DNA from: Chara braunii
Taxonomy: Eukaryota > Streptophyta > Charophyceae > Charales > Characeae
Assembly (NCBI GenBank): GCA_003427395.1
Contig: BFEA01000352.1
Span: forward strand, 17,955 to 62,405
Direction of reading: 5' to 3'
Length of the DNA stretch: 44,451 bases
The notes beneath the pieces are model-generated. The model was not told where the DNA came from. It searched no databases and was given only the letters and a program-made list of their open reading frames with translations. Below, one piece after another: positions 29,701-42,338 of this stretch (position 1 is the first letter of the stretch; every line of letters starts with the position of its first letter). The position numbers and the translations under genes were made by a program.

Positions 29701-30405
29701 GAGCACTCAGCCTCAACATCCTAGTTCCTTCCCCACTACAGACATGACAAGGTGTTCAAAAGTGGAGCCATATCCCAGTCTTGATATGCACTGCCCACCT
29801 GTGAGGCTGTACTGTCCTTACCGAACTCCGGACAAACACACAACACCACCCAGGCATTCCAACGGCAAGGTGCGAGCATACCACAAAATCCGACACAGCC
29901 CGCCACATCCGCTCACGCGATTGGCTGTGAACAGCACCCGCCCACACCACACCCTGAGATCGCGAGATAACCACACTCTCCAAACAAGGGCGCGCACGAA
30001 GGAACCACCAACCGCTTCGGCCCACAGCCGGATGCCACCACCCGCCCAAAATGTATCGAACGCAAAGTGCACCGCCTCATCTCTGCATCGAGAAACGCGA
30101 GTCAAGAGAGAAACGAATGCACCATGCATCCAACACACATGACTTCAATATTAGGCCTTCACTACGACCATTTGCTCCCAACACATGACTTGATAAGTTG
30201 GTTTCTAGCACATAACTTTGACCAAATATAGGTTCTTTTATGATGCATTCTTTTTTTTTAAAGGGATAGGGTTCGGGGCTTCGGTATTTGTATTTCAGGT
30301 CTTCACTTCGACCATTTGCTGCGGTGGAGAAACTTAATTCGTGACTGGGGACGACAGGCTTTCCCCGCGGTCGGTTGTCAATGTCACGTCCACTGGTCCA
30401 CTACA
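29701..30405. other. No gene seen
   Basis: Frames at 29660-30142 on both strands overlap each other and show no conserved feature. Confidence 0.4.
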
Positions 30406-30772
30406 TACGGCCCCGCCACACCAATGTTGAAACCGGGAAATTGTGGACACGTGCTAGACCGGCTTCGACATTAGTGATTTCGACATAAATGCTTCCTTCA
30501 CCACACCACTCCTAGGAAAGACGCGGGATGACGCGGTGAGCGCCACGGTGCTGAAAAACGTCAAAAAAAACTTATTTTTCGCTACCTTGAAGTTGAGGTG
30601 ACAAATTTCGGGGCGCCGCATGCGGGTGGTTTCGACTTCAAAACGACGGCTGTTGAAACCTTTCGCCTGACAGGCGACAAAGCACTTTCAACAGCTTAAC
30701 CCTCAACAGGTAGTGTGGCGATGTAGAAATATCGAGAACTCATTTTTAAACATTGGTGTAGCGTGGCCCATA
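30406..30772. mobile_element. Non-autonomous DNA element with terminal inverted repeats, about 365 bp
   Basis: The left end ACGGCCCCGCCACACCAATG (30407 on) pairs with the right end AACATTGGTGTAGCGTGGCC (30749 on) with few mismatches over about 22 bases. ATA follows or precedes both ends and could be a 3-bp target duplication, which would fit a PIF/Harbinger-like element. Inside, GCTGTTGAAA (30649) and TTTCAACAGC (30682) form a further hairpin around CGCCTGACAGGCG. A matching end occurs alone at 24923. Confidence 0.6.
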
Positions 30773-31197
30773 GACTCTTCCTGCTTATGAGATTGAATTT
30801 CACAAACCAGCAACACAACAGTTTGTTTACCATCCAAAGCAATGCTCGGTTCTAACAGGGAAAGGGTTTTTGCAACGTAATTGGTTATTTGGTACCCTTA
30901 GACAGACAACATAATTGGCCACCTTTCATTTGGCAAGACAACCCCTTAGACCCCAGTGGACGGAGTTTTGACCACCTTTAATTTGGCACAAGAGATAAAT
31001 GTGGGAGTCCACTTGGAACTCTCATGCCAGATTCAGCGGTGGCCTCTGGCACCTAAAATATAGGGGTTAGTGGTCTTTCCTATCTTCCCTGCCTATCATA
31101 CTCATAATTATGCACGGGGGTCACCCAGCACGGATTAAATGAAAAGTTGGAGGGATTTTCGAGGCATTGGGAGACTGACGCTTTGAAAAGAGTGTGA
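30773..31197. other. No gene seen
   Basis: The phrases CCACCTTTCATTTGGCA and CCACCTTTAATTTGGCA occur 53 bases apart near 30920 and 30973. Nothing else is recognised. Confidence 0.4.
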
Positions 31198-31262
31198 GTG
31201 GGTATGAAAAGGGTTTGGGTGGGGTATGAAAAGGGTGTAAATGGGGTATGAAAAGGGTGTTC
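31198..31262. repeat. About 20-bp tandem repeat, four units
   Basis: GGGGTATGAAAAGGGTGT-like units follow each other with slight length changes. Confidence 0.85.
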
Positions 31263-31468
31263 GCCACTGTTTGGTCAAGGCCAAGCCCCCAATGGTCGTC
31301 CGCATTTCCATTTTCCTGCAATATAGCAGGTGTTTATCCTCCTCACATATTCACCCATCATATGCTAAATCATCACATCTTTCTTCTTTGTCTAAAATTC
31401 ATTTCGTCTTGATTCCTATCTTACACCTACCTTTTCCTTCAAGGTGCAGGAGGTTGATTGCATAAAAC

Positions 31469-34385
31469 ATGGCGTGTCATAATCATGTGAGAGTGGATCC
31501 GCAACTGCCAGCTATGAACAACATATCGCCCATTACCCATTGTGCTGGTTCCAACACATTCGTCTCAGCGGACCGTCCTCCACATATTCCCCCCTGTTCT
31601 CGGACCCCCTTACATGCAAGTCAAGACAACTTGAACTGCGTCAACGATGCTACAATGACAACAGTTGTCTTGTCGGGCCGCAAGAGGATGTCAAATAAGG
31701 CACTTGATACGATCACTTCTGAAAGTGCCTCTCCTGCAGTGCGTCATCTACGACGTAGCAGCTCCTCCTCATCAAGAGATGACATGCACAAAGGTGGAAG
31801 AGATGTGCTACCTAATAACAATTTTGAATTTGACAGCTCAATGTATGAGGGAGCCCAAGTAGTTTTCATTCCAAGAGGTTTCACTTCAGCTACTTGCAGA
31901 TTCCCCGTCTGCCAAGGCCAGACCTTTAGACTGCTCTAGACGCGCTCAATGCTCCAATGGCGATGCCAAATTCTCAATGTTTGATAGTTTTGTCCGCTCT
32001 GGCCATAGCGAAGAGGAACTTGGTGGTGTCCATGTAAACAGGTTGTCCGAGGTGTCATCGTCTGGCAGTTCACTTTCTTCGAGTGCAGATAGTTCGCCAG
32101 ACAAGATCTGTCATCGCCTTGAAATTCCTCCTCTTCACGAGCGGGATGACAATTCAGACACTATATCTGACTTTGATGATATGTTTCCCAAGCGTCTGCC
32201 ATCAGAGAAGCGTTCGCACACATATCGAAAAAGAAACCAGAGATCGAAAACTATTTTGAGTATTGTGCATACGAAACTGACTACCAAAGCCTTAGCAGTT
32301 GTGCGTGGAAAGGAGTGTTGTAAACGTGAGTGTTGTGCAAAGATGACCAAGGATGACGTCAAAGTCGTACGCAGTGCATACTATACCAAGAATCTCAAGA
32401 GTAAGAATGCTTGGTGGGTAGAGACAGTAAAGCCGTTCACATTCATCGAAGATAAAGATGACAAGGAGATAGTGCAACCTATTGTTGGGAAACAAAAGAT
32501 TTGTATAAGTGTTTGGTGCTATGTTTTGGGTGTCTGTATCGAAAAAACTTTAGGAAAGGGTATGTAATGCCTAAGCACGGTAGTACTGGCTTGCGGCGTA
32601 CGTCGACCACGTATGCCGCTATGTATGGCAGACTCAACACGTTTGTACGTGATAATGCTGACAATATGCCAAACAACATGAAAAGTAGAAATGGCGAGTC
32701 GAGAGTGATTTTGCAATTGCCAGCTTGTTACAACAAGGTTGACATTTACAAAATTTTGAAAGTCCAGTTGGACAACTCAAATGTCCCTGCAGTATCTCTC
32801 AAAGTGTTCTACACTATATGGAGGACTCACTTCTGGCGTGTGAGGTTCCATAATATTGACCAAAATTTTGCGAAGTGAGAAAAGTGTGCTGAGTACAAAA
32901 AATTCATCAACTCGGCTAAGTATCCGCACATTCGCGAATTCTTCATTTCGACGTGTGACAAGCACTTGGCGGTGAAGCAGCTTATGAGGTATGGAAGGAC
33001 GAGTCTAAAGAACATGGCTTAGATAGTTTATGCATCATCATTGATGACATGCACCAAAACAAAACCAGTATTCCACACTTTGGAGGAGAGAACCGGTCAA
33101 AATTTTTTGCCAATGTGACCATGATGAAAACGAATTTGACAGCAATTCTAGCACATGGGTATTAGCCTCCCATTCACGTCCATACGTGGTTCCCTTGTTA
33201 TCCACATGACTCTAATGCAGTCATGTCCTCCGTTATGAAAGTTCTTCGTGATGTCCAAGCTTTGAGTGGTCCACTTCCCCCGAAGCTCCGGATCCAGGCA
33301 GATAACTGTTGGAGGGAGAACAATAATAGATACGTGTTAGCATTGGCTGCATCGTTAGTGAAATTTGGGTTTTTCAAAGAGGTTGAGTTTGGCTTTATGC
33401 CGGTTGGGCATACACACACCGATATCGACGCCACTTTCAGTCATTTCTCACGTAAGCTGATAATGCATGATGCATTCACTAAGCTGGATCTCTTCAGTCT
33501 TGTAACTTTGTCCAAACAAGAACGAACTGCATGCAATTTCATGGAGGAAATTGCAGACGAACACGCTATTATAAAGTTGTATCTAGTAAAGAAGATGACA
33601 GGGCACACACGTCCTCACGCTTTTAGATTTTACATGTTGGATGATAACCCTCTCTTTATGTGGAAGGAGTATTGCAATAGTCTTGAATGGTCTGCACTCG
33701 TCTATTGCTTCCGAAGAGATGAAAACATGAGGTACGCAAGACCACAATGGTCATTTGAGCCTTTGGTTTTCTATCCGAGGAAAACAAAGATTTTCTCTCA
33801 GGTTTAGGAGTAAAAACTTTTGTAAGTTGGTTAGAGAACAAAAGACATGAGCGGGTTAGTATGCGAGATGAGGTGAGTTTCTCGAAGGAGACAAGTCTTT
33901 CCTATTGGAAGTCCTTTTTGGGAATGGTTGAGGACCGCTTCAAACCCGAAAACCAGAACAAAACACTTCAAGCTGGGTTTTGGCAAATTTTCGGAAAGAA
34001 TGTCCATGACAAAGATGATGATATCGATATCGACTTCCTTATTAAAAAGGAAGCAGTGCCCGAATCTATTTTCGTTGGTCCGGCTAACGAGCGTCCCAAA
34101 CCTGAGCTCAATCCGATCACGGATGTGGAGAAGGGTCAATTTGTTCTTTTGAAACCTTCACAAGAGGACCTTGATCACGGTGTCCGTGTGTGGATGGGAA
34201 GGGTACTTTCAACAGTAGACAACAACGAGAAATCGTCCACTTTCAATTATTTCTTAATTGAGTATTGGGTACCACAACCTGTCGTCAAAAGCCTCACAGT
34301 ACAATATACAAGTGTGTGGAAAAAGACTTGGAAGAAGGATATGACATCAGTGGAGCAATGGCAGCATGCAGACTGTATTGTCTAG
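31469..34385 (+). pseudogene. DUF7869-like, transposase-like protein gene, decayed
   Basis: Protein-like sequence continues through changing frames. N-terminal Ser/Arg-rich part (31469-31920); then KECCKRECCAKMTKDDVKVV and KICISVWCYVLGVCIEKTLG (to 32560); then a shifted frame with LRRTSTTYAAMYGRL (to 32876, TGA); then EKCAEYKKFINSAKYPHIRE and CDKHLA; then, after another shift, IIDDMHQNKTSIPHF (33040), TAG at 33163-33165, LRIQADNCWRENNNRYVLA, and VGHTHTDIDATFSHFS to 33807. The last part (33810-34385) has a chromo- or BAH-like VWMGRVLS and FLIEYWVPQP pattern. The series D-D-M-x-Q-N-K-T, Q-x-D-N-C-x-x-E-N and H-T-D-I-D matches DUF7869 proteins, whose three acidic motifs resemble an RNase H-like transposase core; that function is inference. 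Stops and four or more frame changes make it a pseudogene unless some are introns. Confidence 0.65.
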
Positions 34386-36300
34386 CGGTGAACGTCGAAG
34401 AAATTATCTGTCGAGAATGGTATTGTCATCCCCACGACGACAAGAGAGAAAACACTTGCGTGTCTAACTCTGCTAGAAAATATTCAGAATGAGTAAGTCC
34501 GGCGTCATGAAGCGGAATTTGATTATGACGGTTTGCAAACCAGTGTTTGTTGTGTTTGTTTCATATGATGCAAATGCTCTCCGTTCTTCCTCTTCTCTAG
34601 TTGTTCTTTGTTTGTCGTCCCCCCTGTGCGTTGCACGCCCATTGATCGCGCGAGTGCACTGAAATCGATGGTGCGAGCAGGGAGGACTTTGAGTCGGATC
34701 CTTGGATGATGGTCTTGCCTTACATCGACAAACACCTGAACAACTGGAAAGAGTATCACTGGGAGAAAGTAGTCTGTAAGTGCCCTTAGGCTAATGACTA
34801 TAAGTTCGCAAACATGCTCGATTGGGGAAGTCTCATTCTCGTGGCCGACGACGTCCTTGGTCCAATCTGTCTGTGTCACTTGTGTAAAAGTTGAAATTTC
34901 ATCGCAATTACAGTTTGTTGGATTGTAAATATGTGACGACCTCACCGCGCACTTAGTGTCCAACGATGAAACAAAAGTTGTTGGATTGTGCTCGTCACTG
35001 TCAGTTTCTCGAGCAGTATCCGCTAAGATGTCCGGGGATGTTGTCGCGATCAGTATCGTACTGATGCGTTAGGTTGCATTTGGGGCAGTTATCTTCTGCA
35101 GGGTGCTTTGTGTTGCTTGCTCGAACAAGAATAGAAACTTTACTGACGTCGTTGTGTACGCATCGTGAAACGAGTTGGGCATGGGTAGGAGAGGGACGGG
35201 TTTAGTTGAACGCGAAGTTGACGGGAAGTGGGATATAGCAATCGGCGGTCAGGTGGATGATGTCGCAACTTCGCACGAGGTAGAAACCAAAATGACCGCT
35301 ACACTGGATGCTATAGGGAGATCTTTGTTAGGAACTGCCAACTTCGTCCGCATGAAATATATTTCTGTGTTTTCGAAGAAGGCTACCGCCGAGGCACCTT
35401 AGTACCTCATGTTCGGATCGCCGATGAAAACATTATATGACTTTGGTTCTTCGAGGCGTCTCAGACTCCAGTAGTGGCCTCTTGTAGGACTAGCCGCCGA
35501 TGAAGCACAATGCCTCACATCAACTACATCTCCCTTCTGCATAAGTGGTGTTGGCCAAATATTCATGATAATCAATTTTGTGGTTCGGTTGATCCTTGTA
35601 TGCTTTCTGCAATTATCGATTTTTAGAATAAAATGTTATAATCGATTTGTGGAATAAAGTGTTCGCTTGACCAGACGCTTGACGTTCTTCCAATTTACTG
35701 AGTCGTACGGATAGACAGTGACGATGAAGACACATTTCAGTACCTGGGGACAAAATTTGAAAGACGGAGTGAGACTAGGGTGTTTCAAAGGTTGAGAGTA
35801 TCTAGCAGGATGTAATTTATGAATATCGAACTATGAGCAGACTTAGCGGACTGAGCAGTCTAATAAAAGGTGGTGTGGTCAGATCATGCCTCGATTTTGA
35901 ATCGTAGCTTATTACAAATCTTTTGTTTGGTTGTTTGCCAATACTATCCTGTTTTTCCCGTTATGGATTTTTCAAAAAAATTACAAGTTCGTGTTTGTTT
36001 TCTGTTTAATACAAACTTTTCTTTTTCCTCAAATGTTTTACAGTGAAATTGGTTCTTGCTTTTAATACTTCACATCCCTTTTCCGATGCGTGTCTACTTA
36101 TGCTTTGTAAACTTATTATCCCAATGTGTTGATAAATCATATTTCAGTTTTCAACTTTTCGAATACATTATCAAAATTTTATTTTTTCTCCTAAAAAAAC
36201 AAACAATTTAATTATCAGTACTAAATTTCGTTACGTTCGCTTTTTAAAAAACTTTTTCACTTTTAATGAAAACACCGTTCTAGGCAAAAACCCACCACTA
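34386..36300. other. Unassigned, becoming AT-rich
   Basis: Only short unconserved frames are seen; the longest, 35175-35402 (75 aa, VEREVDGKWDIAIGGQVDDV), has no recognised motif. AATAAAA and AATAAAG words near 35628 and 35654 could be polyadenylation signals for the preceding gene. From 35900 to 36260 the DNA is AT-rich. Confidence 0.4.
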
Positions 36301-36949
36301 GGCCCCTCCGGGGGTACCTGGGCCTTATTTTGGTCAAGTACATGCAGTCTGAGTGGTTGGTACCAACTCGGATTGTCTCTTGGCCTCCCTTGGCCTCCTT
36401 TTCTTTTTCAAATGTTGCCCCCTTGAGTCCAAATGCCCAAGGGGCAGCCCCACTTAAGAGAAAAAGACCTAGTGGGCCTTTTTTTCGATTTTTTCAGTTT
36501 CTACCCCATTTTTGGTAAGCCGAGGTATTTTCCCATGCCTCGGTACTTTTTCAGCCTTGGATCTGGCTGAGATCCAAGGCCAACAATATTCCGAGCTACC
36601 CCTTGGTGATCCTTGCTTCAAATTTGAGCCCCTGAGCTCACTTTTTCAGTTTTTTGTGCATCTGGCCCTCTGTTTGGACCAAATGCCTAATTTTATCTTT
36701 TTTTTTTTTTTTTTTTTCCATTTTAGGCTGCCAACTCATTCCGGAGTTAACTTTGAGTTGACCTCATAGAAAACGGTCATATTCCCTCCTCCAATATCAG
36801 ATCCATGACCCAAAAAAAAACTGGTTATTTTCCTTTTGAATTTTCTCTTAATTTATATTTTTAATTCATATTTTGCAGAGATATTGCCCCAAGGACCATA
36901 TCTCTGCAATTCGGATTGCCCTCCACTAAATTTGGACGGATGAGGTCAC
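36301..36949. other. Pyrimidine-rich, no gene seen
   Basis: T- and C-rich sequence with a T run at 36699-36718. No conserved frame. Confidence 0.4.
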
Positions 36950-38830
36950 AATAGGGACCTGCCATTCCCTACTGTGCCAGTCCCAATAGGCGGGTACATT
37001 CCCCTCCACTCTTTTCTCCCCCTTCGTCTCATTCCCCTTCCATTTTCTTTCATTTTTTTTTTCTTTTATTTTATTTTTAATGTGACAAGTGTTAATTGGT
37101 TGTCGAGTCTTTTTCTAGGCCATTGATCCTCATCTATGGCCAGATTCAGTCTCAGCACTTAACCGTTATATATCGGATTACAATAATGAAGACCCCATTT
37201 AAGCCCCTTTTGCTCCGATTTTGTTTTGACAACCCTTTTTTTGTGTTTAGCCCCTTGGGACTCTATTTTCTCATACCTAGCTAATCCGAGATATCCCGTA
37301 CTGCTGGGCAGGATTCCCCTTACCATTATTTTGCTTTATTTTCTCTCATGACTCTCCCGCTTGACTCCACTAGTGCTTACACTAGTGGTGCTATTATTTT
37401 CCACTGTCCAGATCTTTATTTTGACGGTGTCATTTGCTTTGCGTGACCATTCCTCATGTTGGTTCATGGTTCCCCTGGGACATTTCAAGTCCCCGCCACT
37501 CTCCCCATACTAGTTCCATTGTTTTTGTCCCGTCAGTAGTCCCGCCGATGCACGTCTCATTTTTCGACTATTTTTATTTGGGTCCATCTAATCTCCGGCA
37601 TCGCGTCCTGGACGACGTCCCCTTTTTATTTTGGAACTTCCTTGTCCTTGTCAGTTCCAATATCCCCTCCTCAAGTGCCTCATGTGTGACGATTATTCTC
37701 GGTCGCGAGATCCTCATCTCACGGTCACCGTTTACCGTCTCTATTTGCCTCACGCTGAAGTCACTCTTTTCTAACTTTTTGGGCTTGCCATAGCTCATTT
37801 TCCCTTGGCCTAGGTATCCTTATGCAGTCTGTTATTTTTCGGACTGCAACTGTGGCCATTTCCCTAGCCCCACAGCCCCACTACTTACCCCAAACTGAAA
37901 GAAAATGAAGCGCTCAATTTTCAAGTGCATCCATACTCAATATTGGCTCCGGATGCACCTTAAACATGTGTTTCCCCTTCCTCATGCAATCCGTTGTATC
38001 GCGGTTGCATGGGGCTTTGATTTTTTTTAATTTTCTCTACAAAATCAAGATAAAATCAAGGTCATTTGCAACCGTCATATTCCAGAATGTATCTGGTCAC
38101 GGATGTACCTCCTCAAGTGACCGTTTTTTACCGTTAAGGCATTTTTCTCTTTTCTTTTTTCTTTTCTTTTTTTTCCCCTCCCTTTTTGGACAGTAGGGAC
38201 CTGCCAGTCCCTACTTGTGGCAGTCCCTACTTGTGGCAGTCCCTACTGACGGCCAATTCACTCACTCCCTCTCACCCCTTTTGTCTTATTCTCCCACCTT
38301 GGGTCAAGTGGTCGTTGAGGCCTTTTCTAGGCCCTTCCTCTTAATTTTGGCACTCCCTATGCCCATGGTGCAGTCTGTTATATCTCAGACTGCAACTGTG
38401 GCTCCCTCATGCCCATGGGAGCCTTCTTTTACCTCTATTTCTCTCACACAGTGACCCCTCATACTCACGGAGGCCTATTTTTCACATGGAGTCTCTTTTA
38501 ACTCCATTTTCTTGAGGGAGGCTGATCCGAGATTTTTCGGATTGCTCCCATGCCTCCTCCTTCACGTTTCTTTACTTTTTTTTTTCCTTTTGGTCTTCCC
38601 GTTTGCTCCTACTAGTGCTTGCACTTGCACTAGTGGTGCCAATATTCTTGGTCATCAAAATCTCGATCTTGACGGTGCATCTAGCTTTAATATCCGCAGT
38701 TCCTCTTGAGACCTCATGTCCCCGCCACTTGTCCCGTGCTAGTCCTCGGTGCTTGTCCCGCCTGGTGGTCCCGCCGGTACTTGTCCGCGGTCCCATCGGT
38801 ACACTTGTCCCGGATACCGTTATTTTTACT
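36950..38830. repeat. Diverged direct duplication, offset about 1.24 kb
   Basis: Pairs occur in the same order: AGGGACCTGCCATTCCCTAC at 36954 with AGGGACCTGCCAGTCCCTAC at 38195; TTTTTCTAGGCC at 37109 with CCTTTTCTAGGCCC at 38321; CACTAGTGCTTACACTAGTG at 37370 with ACTAGTGCTTGCACTTGCAC at 38611; CCCGCCACT and the following CATACTAGT or GTGCTAGTCC at 37492 and 38720. The word CAGTCTGTTAT, TCGGACTGCAACTGTGG and its variant lie at 37826 and 38373. The block is pyrimidine-rich and holds no recognisable protein frame. Confidence 0.6.
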
Positions 38831-39569
38831 TAGCCCCACGTGGTCCCTGATATTTTTCCTTATGATGTTTCAATTTTTTTTGGCGTCTATTGCTTTATGG
38901 TGGCCCCCTTTCTCCGTCTTTTATCAAGCCTTGCGCGCGCCGGTCTTTCCAACCACGGGGCCTCCAATCTGTGGTTTCCGTCAATTGTCGTAGGTGACCC
39001 CCACGTTGGACCCTTGTCTTCTAGTGTCCCGCGGCCACCAGGGATATCCACCTTTCGGCTTCATTATTCTCTTGTCATTTGTCGCGCCCCGCTTTCTCAA
39101 TTCATAGCCCCTCGGGTCCTTGCCATGCCGAATTCGAATGACCCTCCTGGCCTCATGCTATGCCTCTATACGCCCACGTCCTGTCACTTATTTGCTTGCA
39201 ATTGCCAGGTCCTTCACCCTGCGGTACTCAGCCCAGGGCATCATTCCTCCCGATGGTCCCGTCCTAGTCCTTTGTTTTTTTCTTGTCTCTCTTGTCTCCT
39301 TTCTCCGGATTTCTCTGTCGTGCACAACTTGGCTATATATCGGCTCTCAAGCGCCGGGACATTATTCGGGATCCACAGATCCCGACAACGTGCGCGGTGG
39401 AAACAAGGAGAGAGAAACGAAGAAGAGGCGAATTCAAAAGGAAAGAATAGCGCATGACATATGAGGAATGAGGCTGGAGAGCGGGTAGTGAGGAGAGGAG
39501 ATGGGCGCGTGGTGAATGCAAGAAGAGAACGCGTGGTCCATGGAGACCGCAACGGGGAAAATAACAATG
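38831..39569. other. No gene seen
   Basis: Overlapping frames on both strands are driven by pyrimidine-rich composition and show no conserved feature. Confidence 0.35.
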
Positions 39570-39725
39570 TAGCGCAAAGAGAAAAAGTAGAAAAAATAAG
39601 AAGAAGGAGAAGTAGGAGAAGAAGAGGAGGAAGAAAGAGGAGTAGAAGGAAAAAAAGTAGGAGAAGAAGAGGAAGAAGAAGGAGGAAAAGAAAAAAGAGG
39701 GAGCAAACGGGGAAAAAAAGACGGA
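39570..39725. repeat. Purine-only-type tract on the plus strand
   Basis: About 150 bases almost entirely A and G, built from AGAAG, AGGAG and AGAAAA words. Such mirror-like purine tracts can form triplex DNA. Confidence 0.85.
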
Positions 39726-40765
39726 TCAACTGGCGTTGCAGTGGGTGATGGAGAGATTCCGGTGATACGGGTGCCATCAGTCCTGCACCCACTACTTACC
39801 ATGTGCAGGGCTGGAGAGTTGCGGGATGCGGGATGTATACACCAATGGCAGCGTGAGGATGTTCGTCATCCGCATGGCTTGATTAGAAAGTGCGCTTATA
39901 CCTGTCATGTCCCCATGTTGTGCCTCCGTACGCTGCACATTTTGACGGATCGTGTTGCTTCGGGGTTGCCAGCATCGATCCCTGTTGGTGTGACCGGGCC
40001 ATCGTGACGACGACGAGGAAGGAGAAGGTGAGGAAAAGGTAAAAAAGAAAGTGAGAGAGAGAGAAGATGGCAGCACCGAGGAGGAAAGGTGGGCATAGTG
40101 CAAGGTGGGAGATGAGCGCAAACACAACGGAGAGGGAAGCGCCGAGCAACATAATAGGGAGAAGGAGGAAGACAACCACGCGGAGGGAGGAGGTGCGAGC
40201 GAGAAGGGAAGTAGCGATGTGCAGGAGGAAAGGGAGGAAAGAACGTAGTAAAGAAAAAAACAAGTGTGTGCAAGGAGAAGCAAATGTGTAGGAAGCTAGC
40301 AGCTACGAGGAGCACGGTGATGGGATGGAAGCACAAAATGACGATGAGTAAGCGCACAAACGAGAGAGGGGAAAATGCGTACCTCATTTCGTGAAGCCCC
40401 TCCAAGTGGCAGTGTAAAAAGCTGATGGTGGGCTGTCGGCCTCACCCAAGCTCGGCGCCCCTCATCGTGGGTGTACCAGACCAAAAAGATAGCTTGTATA
40501 CACTCATTATAATCAAAGCGTGAGAGGTAAGTGGGTTGCATTTTTACTCTATTATTTTCTCTGCCATTTATTATTATTCTCATTTTTTCTCCTTGACTGA
40601 TGAATCCGACTGTCATTGAGAAAAGGCCTCGCTCGACTCATCAGTAAGAAGTAGTGCACTTGTTCAATGCACCACAGAGAGAAAGATAGAGGGAGATTTC
40701 CCTCCGCCTACACCTTCTACATAGGATCGGCAAGAAAACCGTTACTTCCATATATTCAGTATTAT
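39726..40765. other. No gene seen
   Basis: Purine-rich stretches at 40015-40300 give basic frames that look compositional. The motif GATAGCTTGTATACACTC near 40487 resembles ATAGCTTGTAAACATTC at 27131, a possible shared repeat end. Confidence 0.35.
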
Positions 40766-40880
40766 GCTATTATTATTTTATTTTATATTATTATTATTTA
40801 TTATAATTATTTATTATGATTATTATTATGTTATTGTTATTATTACTATTATTATTACTATTATTATTACTATTATTTTA
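40766..40880. repeat. Degenerate (ATT)n microsatellite
   Basis: ATT units interrupted by C and G changes over about 115 bases. Confidence 0.9.
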
Positions 40881-41218
40881 GAGTAGACTGCATTACATCT
40901 TTGTCAGGCTGAGAAAGAGAGGTGAAAGATGGCGGGTAAGGAGGAGGAAGCATAAGAGAATGTACGTGGTATAGGGGAGCACGTGGGTGTGCAAAGGATG
41001 CGAACGGGCAGGCGTAGATACGGAATGCGAGCACTCGAGGTAAAGTTGACGAATGATAAGCGCAACAAACGATGACTTAATAAGAGCTAAAGGGGGTTGT
41101 CACGTTGTTCGTAGCGGTGCTCCTCATGTTGGTGATCTTCATCTAAGTAAGCTGGTGTTTTCTTTTCATTCCTGCTGAATCTGGTCGTACCGACGACCAG
41201 ATACGTTCACACTTTTGA
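40881..41218. other. No gene seen
   Basis: No conserved frame and no repeat related to the rest of the window. Confidence 0.4.
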
Positions 41219-41663
41219 GCCTGCAGAACATACGAGAAGCGGACAGAAAGACAGACAGACACACACGCACAGACAGACAAGTGGCACTAATACACAGTGA
41301 CACACACACACACAGACGAACAAACAGACAGACAGACAAAGGAACAGACAAACAAACAGACACACAGACATGACACACAAAAACACACACACAGACCACG
41401 AAACAGACATACACAGATACTGTGACACACACACTCACAGTGGCACTCACACACAACAGACATACACAAATACTGTGACACGTGCAATCACAGTTACATA
41501 GATACTCGGTGACACAGATACGCAATCACACAATGCACAATGACACGTACACATCTGCACAGTGCACAGTGACACATACACAGTGGAACACAGTGACACA
41601 CAGGGACATATAGAGACACTCACAAGCACACAGTGCACTGTGATACACACGGAGGAAGACACA
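41219..41663. repeat. Degenerate CACA/CAGA minisatellite-like tract
   Basis: ACACACAC, ACAGACAGAC and CAGTGACAC words alternate over about 440 bases. Long minus-strand frames rich in Cys, Val and Ser arise only from the repeat. Confidence 0.9.
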
Positions 41664-41860
41664 TAGAGAGGGAAAAAATGAAATAATATAAGTACCCGGG
41701 ATTGCGGCCACACCTCTCAAGTGATTTCGCAGAGCCGACCGAGAGGTAAGTTCAAAGGGATTTACTTTCCTCGAATGACAATTCTCGGAGCTTGGTCCCT
41801 TTGCAATGGTCTGGCTTATGGTAGGTAAGGACCGTGGAAATCTCTTGAAGTGTGTGTGTG

Positions 41861-41881
41861 TGAGAGAAAGAGAGAAGGAGA

Positions 41882-41949
<68 letters not shown>

Positions 41950-42034
41950 GCAGAGAGAGAGAGAGAGGGAGGGGGAGAGAGAGAGTGAGAGAGAGGGAGG
42001 TGGCCAGATAGAGAGAAAAAAAAAGAGAGAGAGA

Positions 42035-42122
<88 letters not shown>
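41861..42122. repeat. Long (GA)n microsatellite
   Basis: About 260 bases of GA repeat with a few interruptions (GACAGACAGGCAGA near 41940, an A run near 42015). The antisense Ser-Leu frames are not genes. Confidence 0.95.
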
Positions 42123-42124
<2 letters not shown>

Positions 42125-42281
42125 GAGGATGATAACGTGAGGGCACATTCCTGGGATTGGCAATGGTATGCATAGGTCAACATCTTCATGTACTTCGGTT
42201 GTTGCTGCTGACAGTCTGCCCAGGCTGCATTTGGCAAAAAATTGATCATGTCGACCAGAGGTAGCGACTCCCCTGAGAAAT

Positions 42282-42338
42282 GTGAGTATGTGTGAGTGTG
42301 TGTGTGAGTGTGTGTGTATGTGTATGTGTATGTGTGTG
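42282..42338. repeat. (TG)n microsatellite
   Basis: TG repeats with A interruptions. The DNA from 42339 to 42745 has no recognised gene; AGACTGTCGG-type and GACAGTCTG words recur at 42209, 42438 and 42557. Confidence 0.9.

Noticed and set aside
29660-30142. 160-codon plus-strand frame with His/Pro-rich sequence
   Set aside because: Frames are open on both strands over the same bases and lack any conserved block.
34523-34963. Minus-strand 146-codon frame downstream of the DUF7869-like gene
   Set aside because: No motif, no hydrophobic pattern and no related sequence in the window; probably chance.
39241-39802. Minus-strand frames of 120-180 codons rich in Leu, Phe and Ser
   Set aside because: They arise from the purine tract at 39570-39725 and have no conserved motif.
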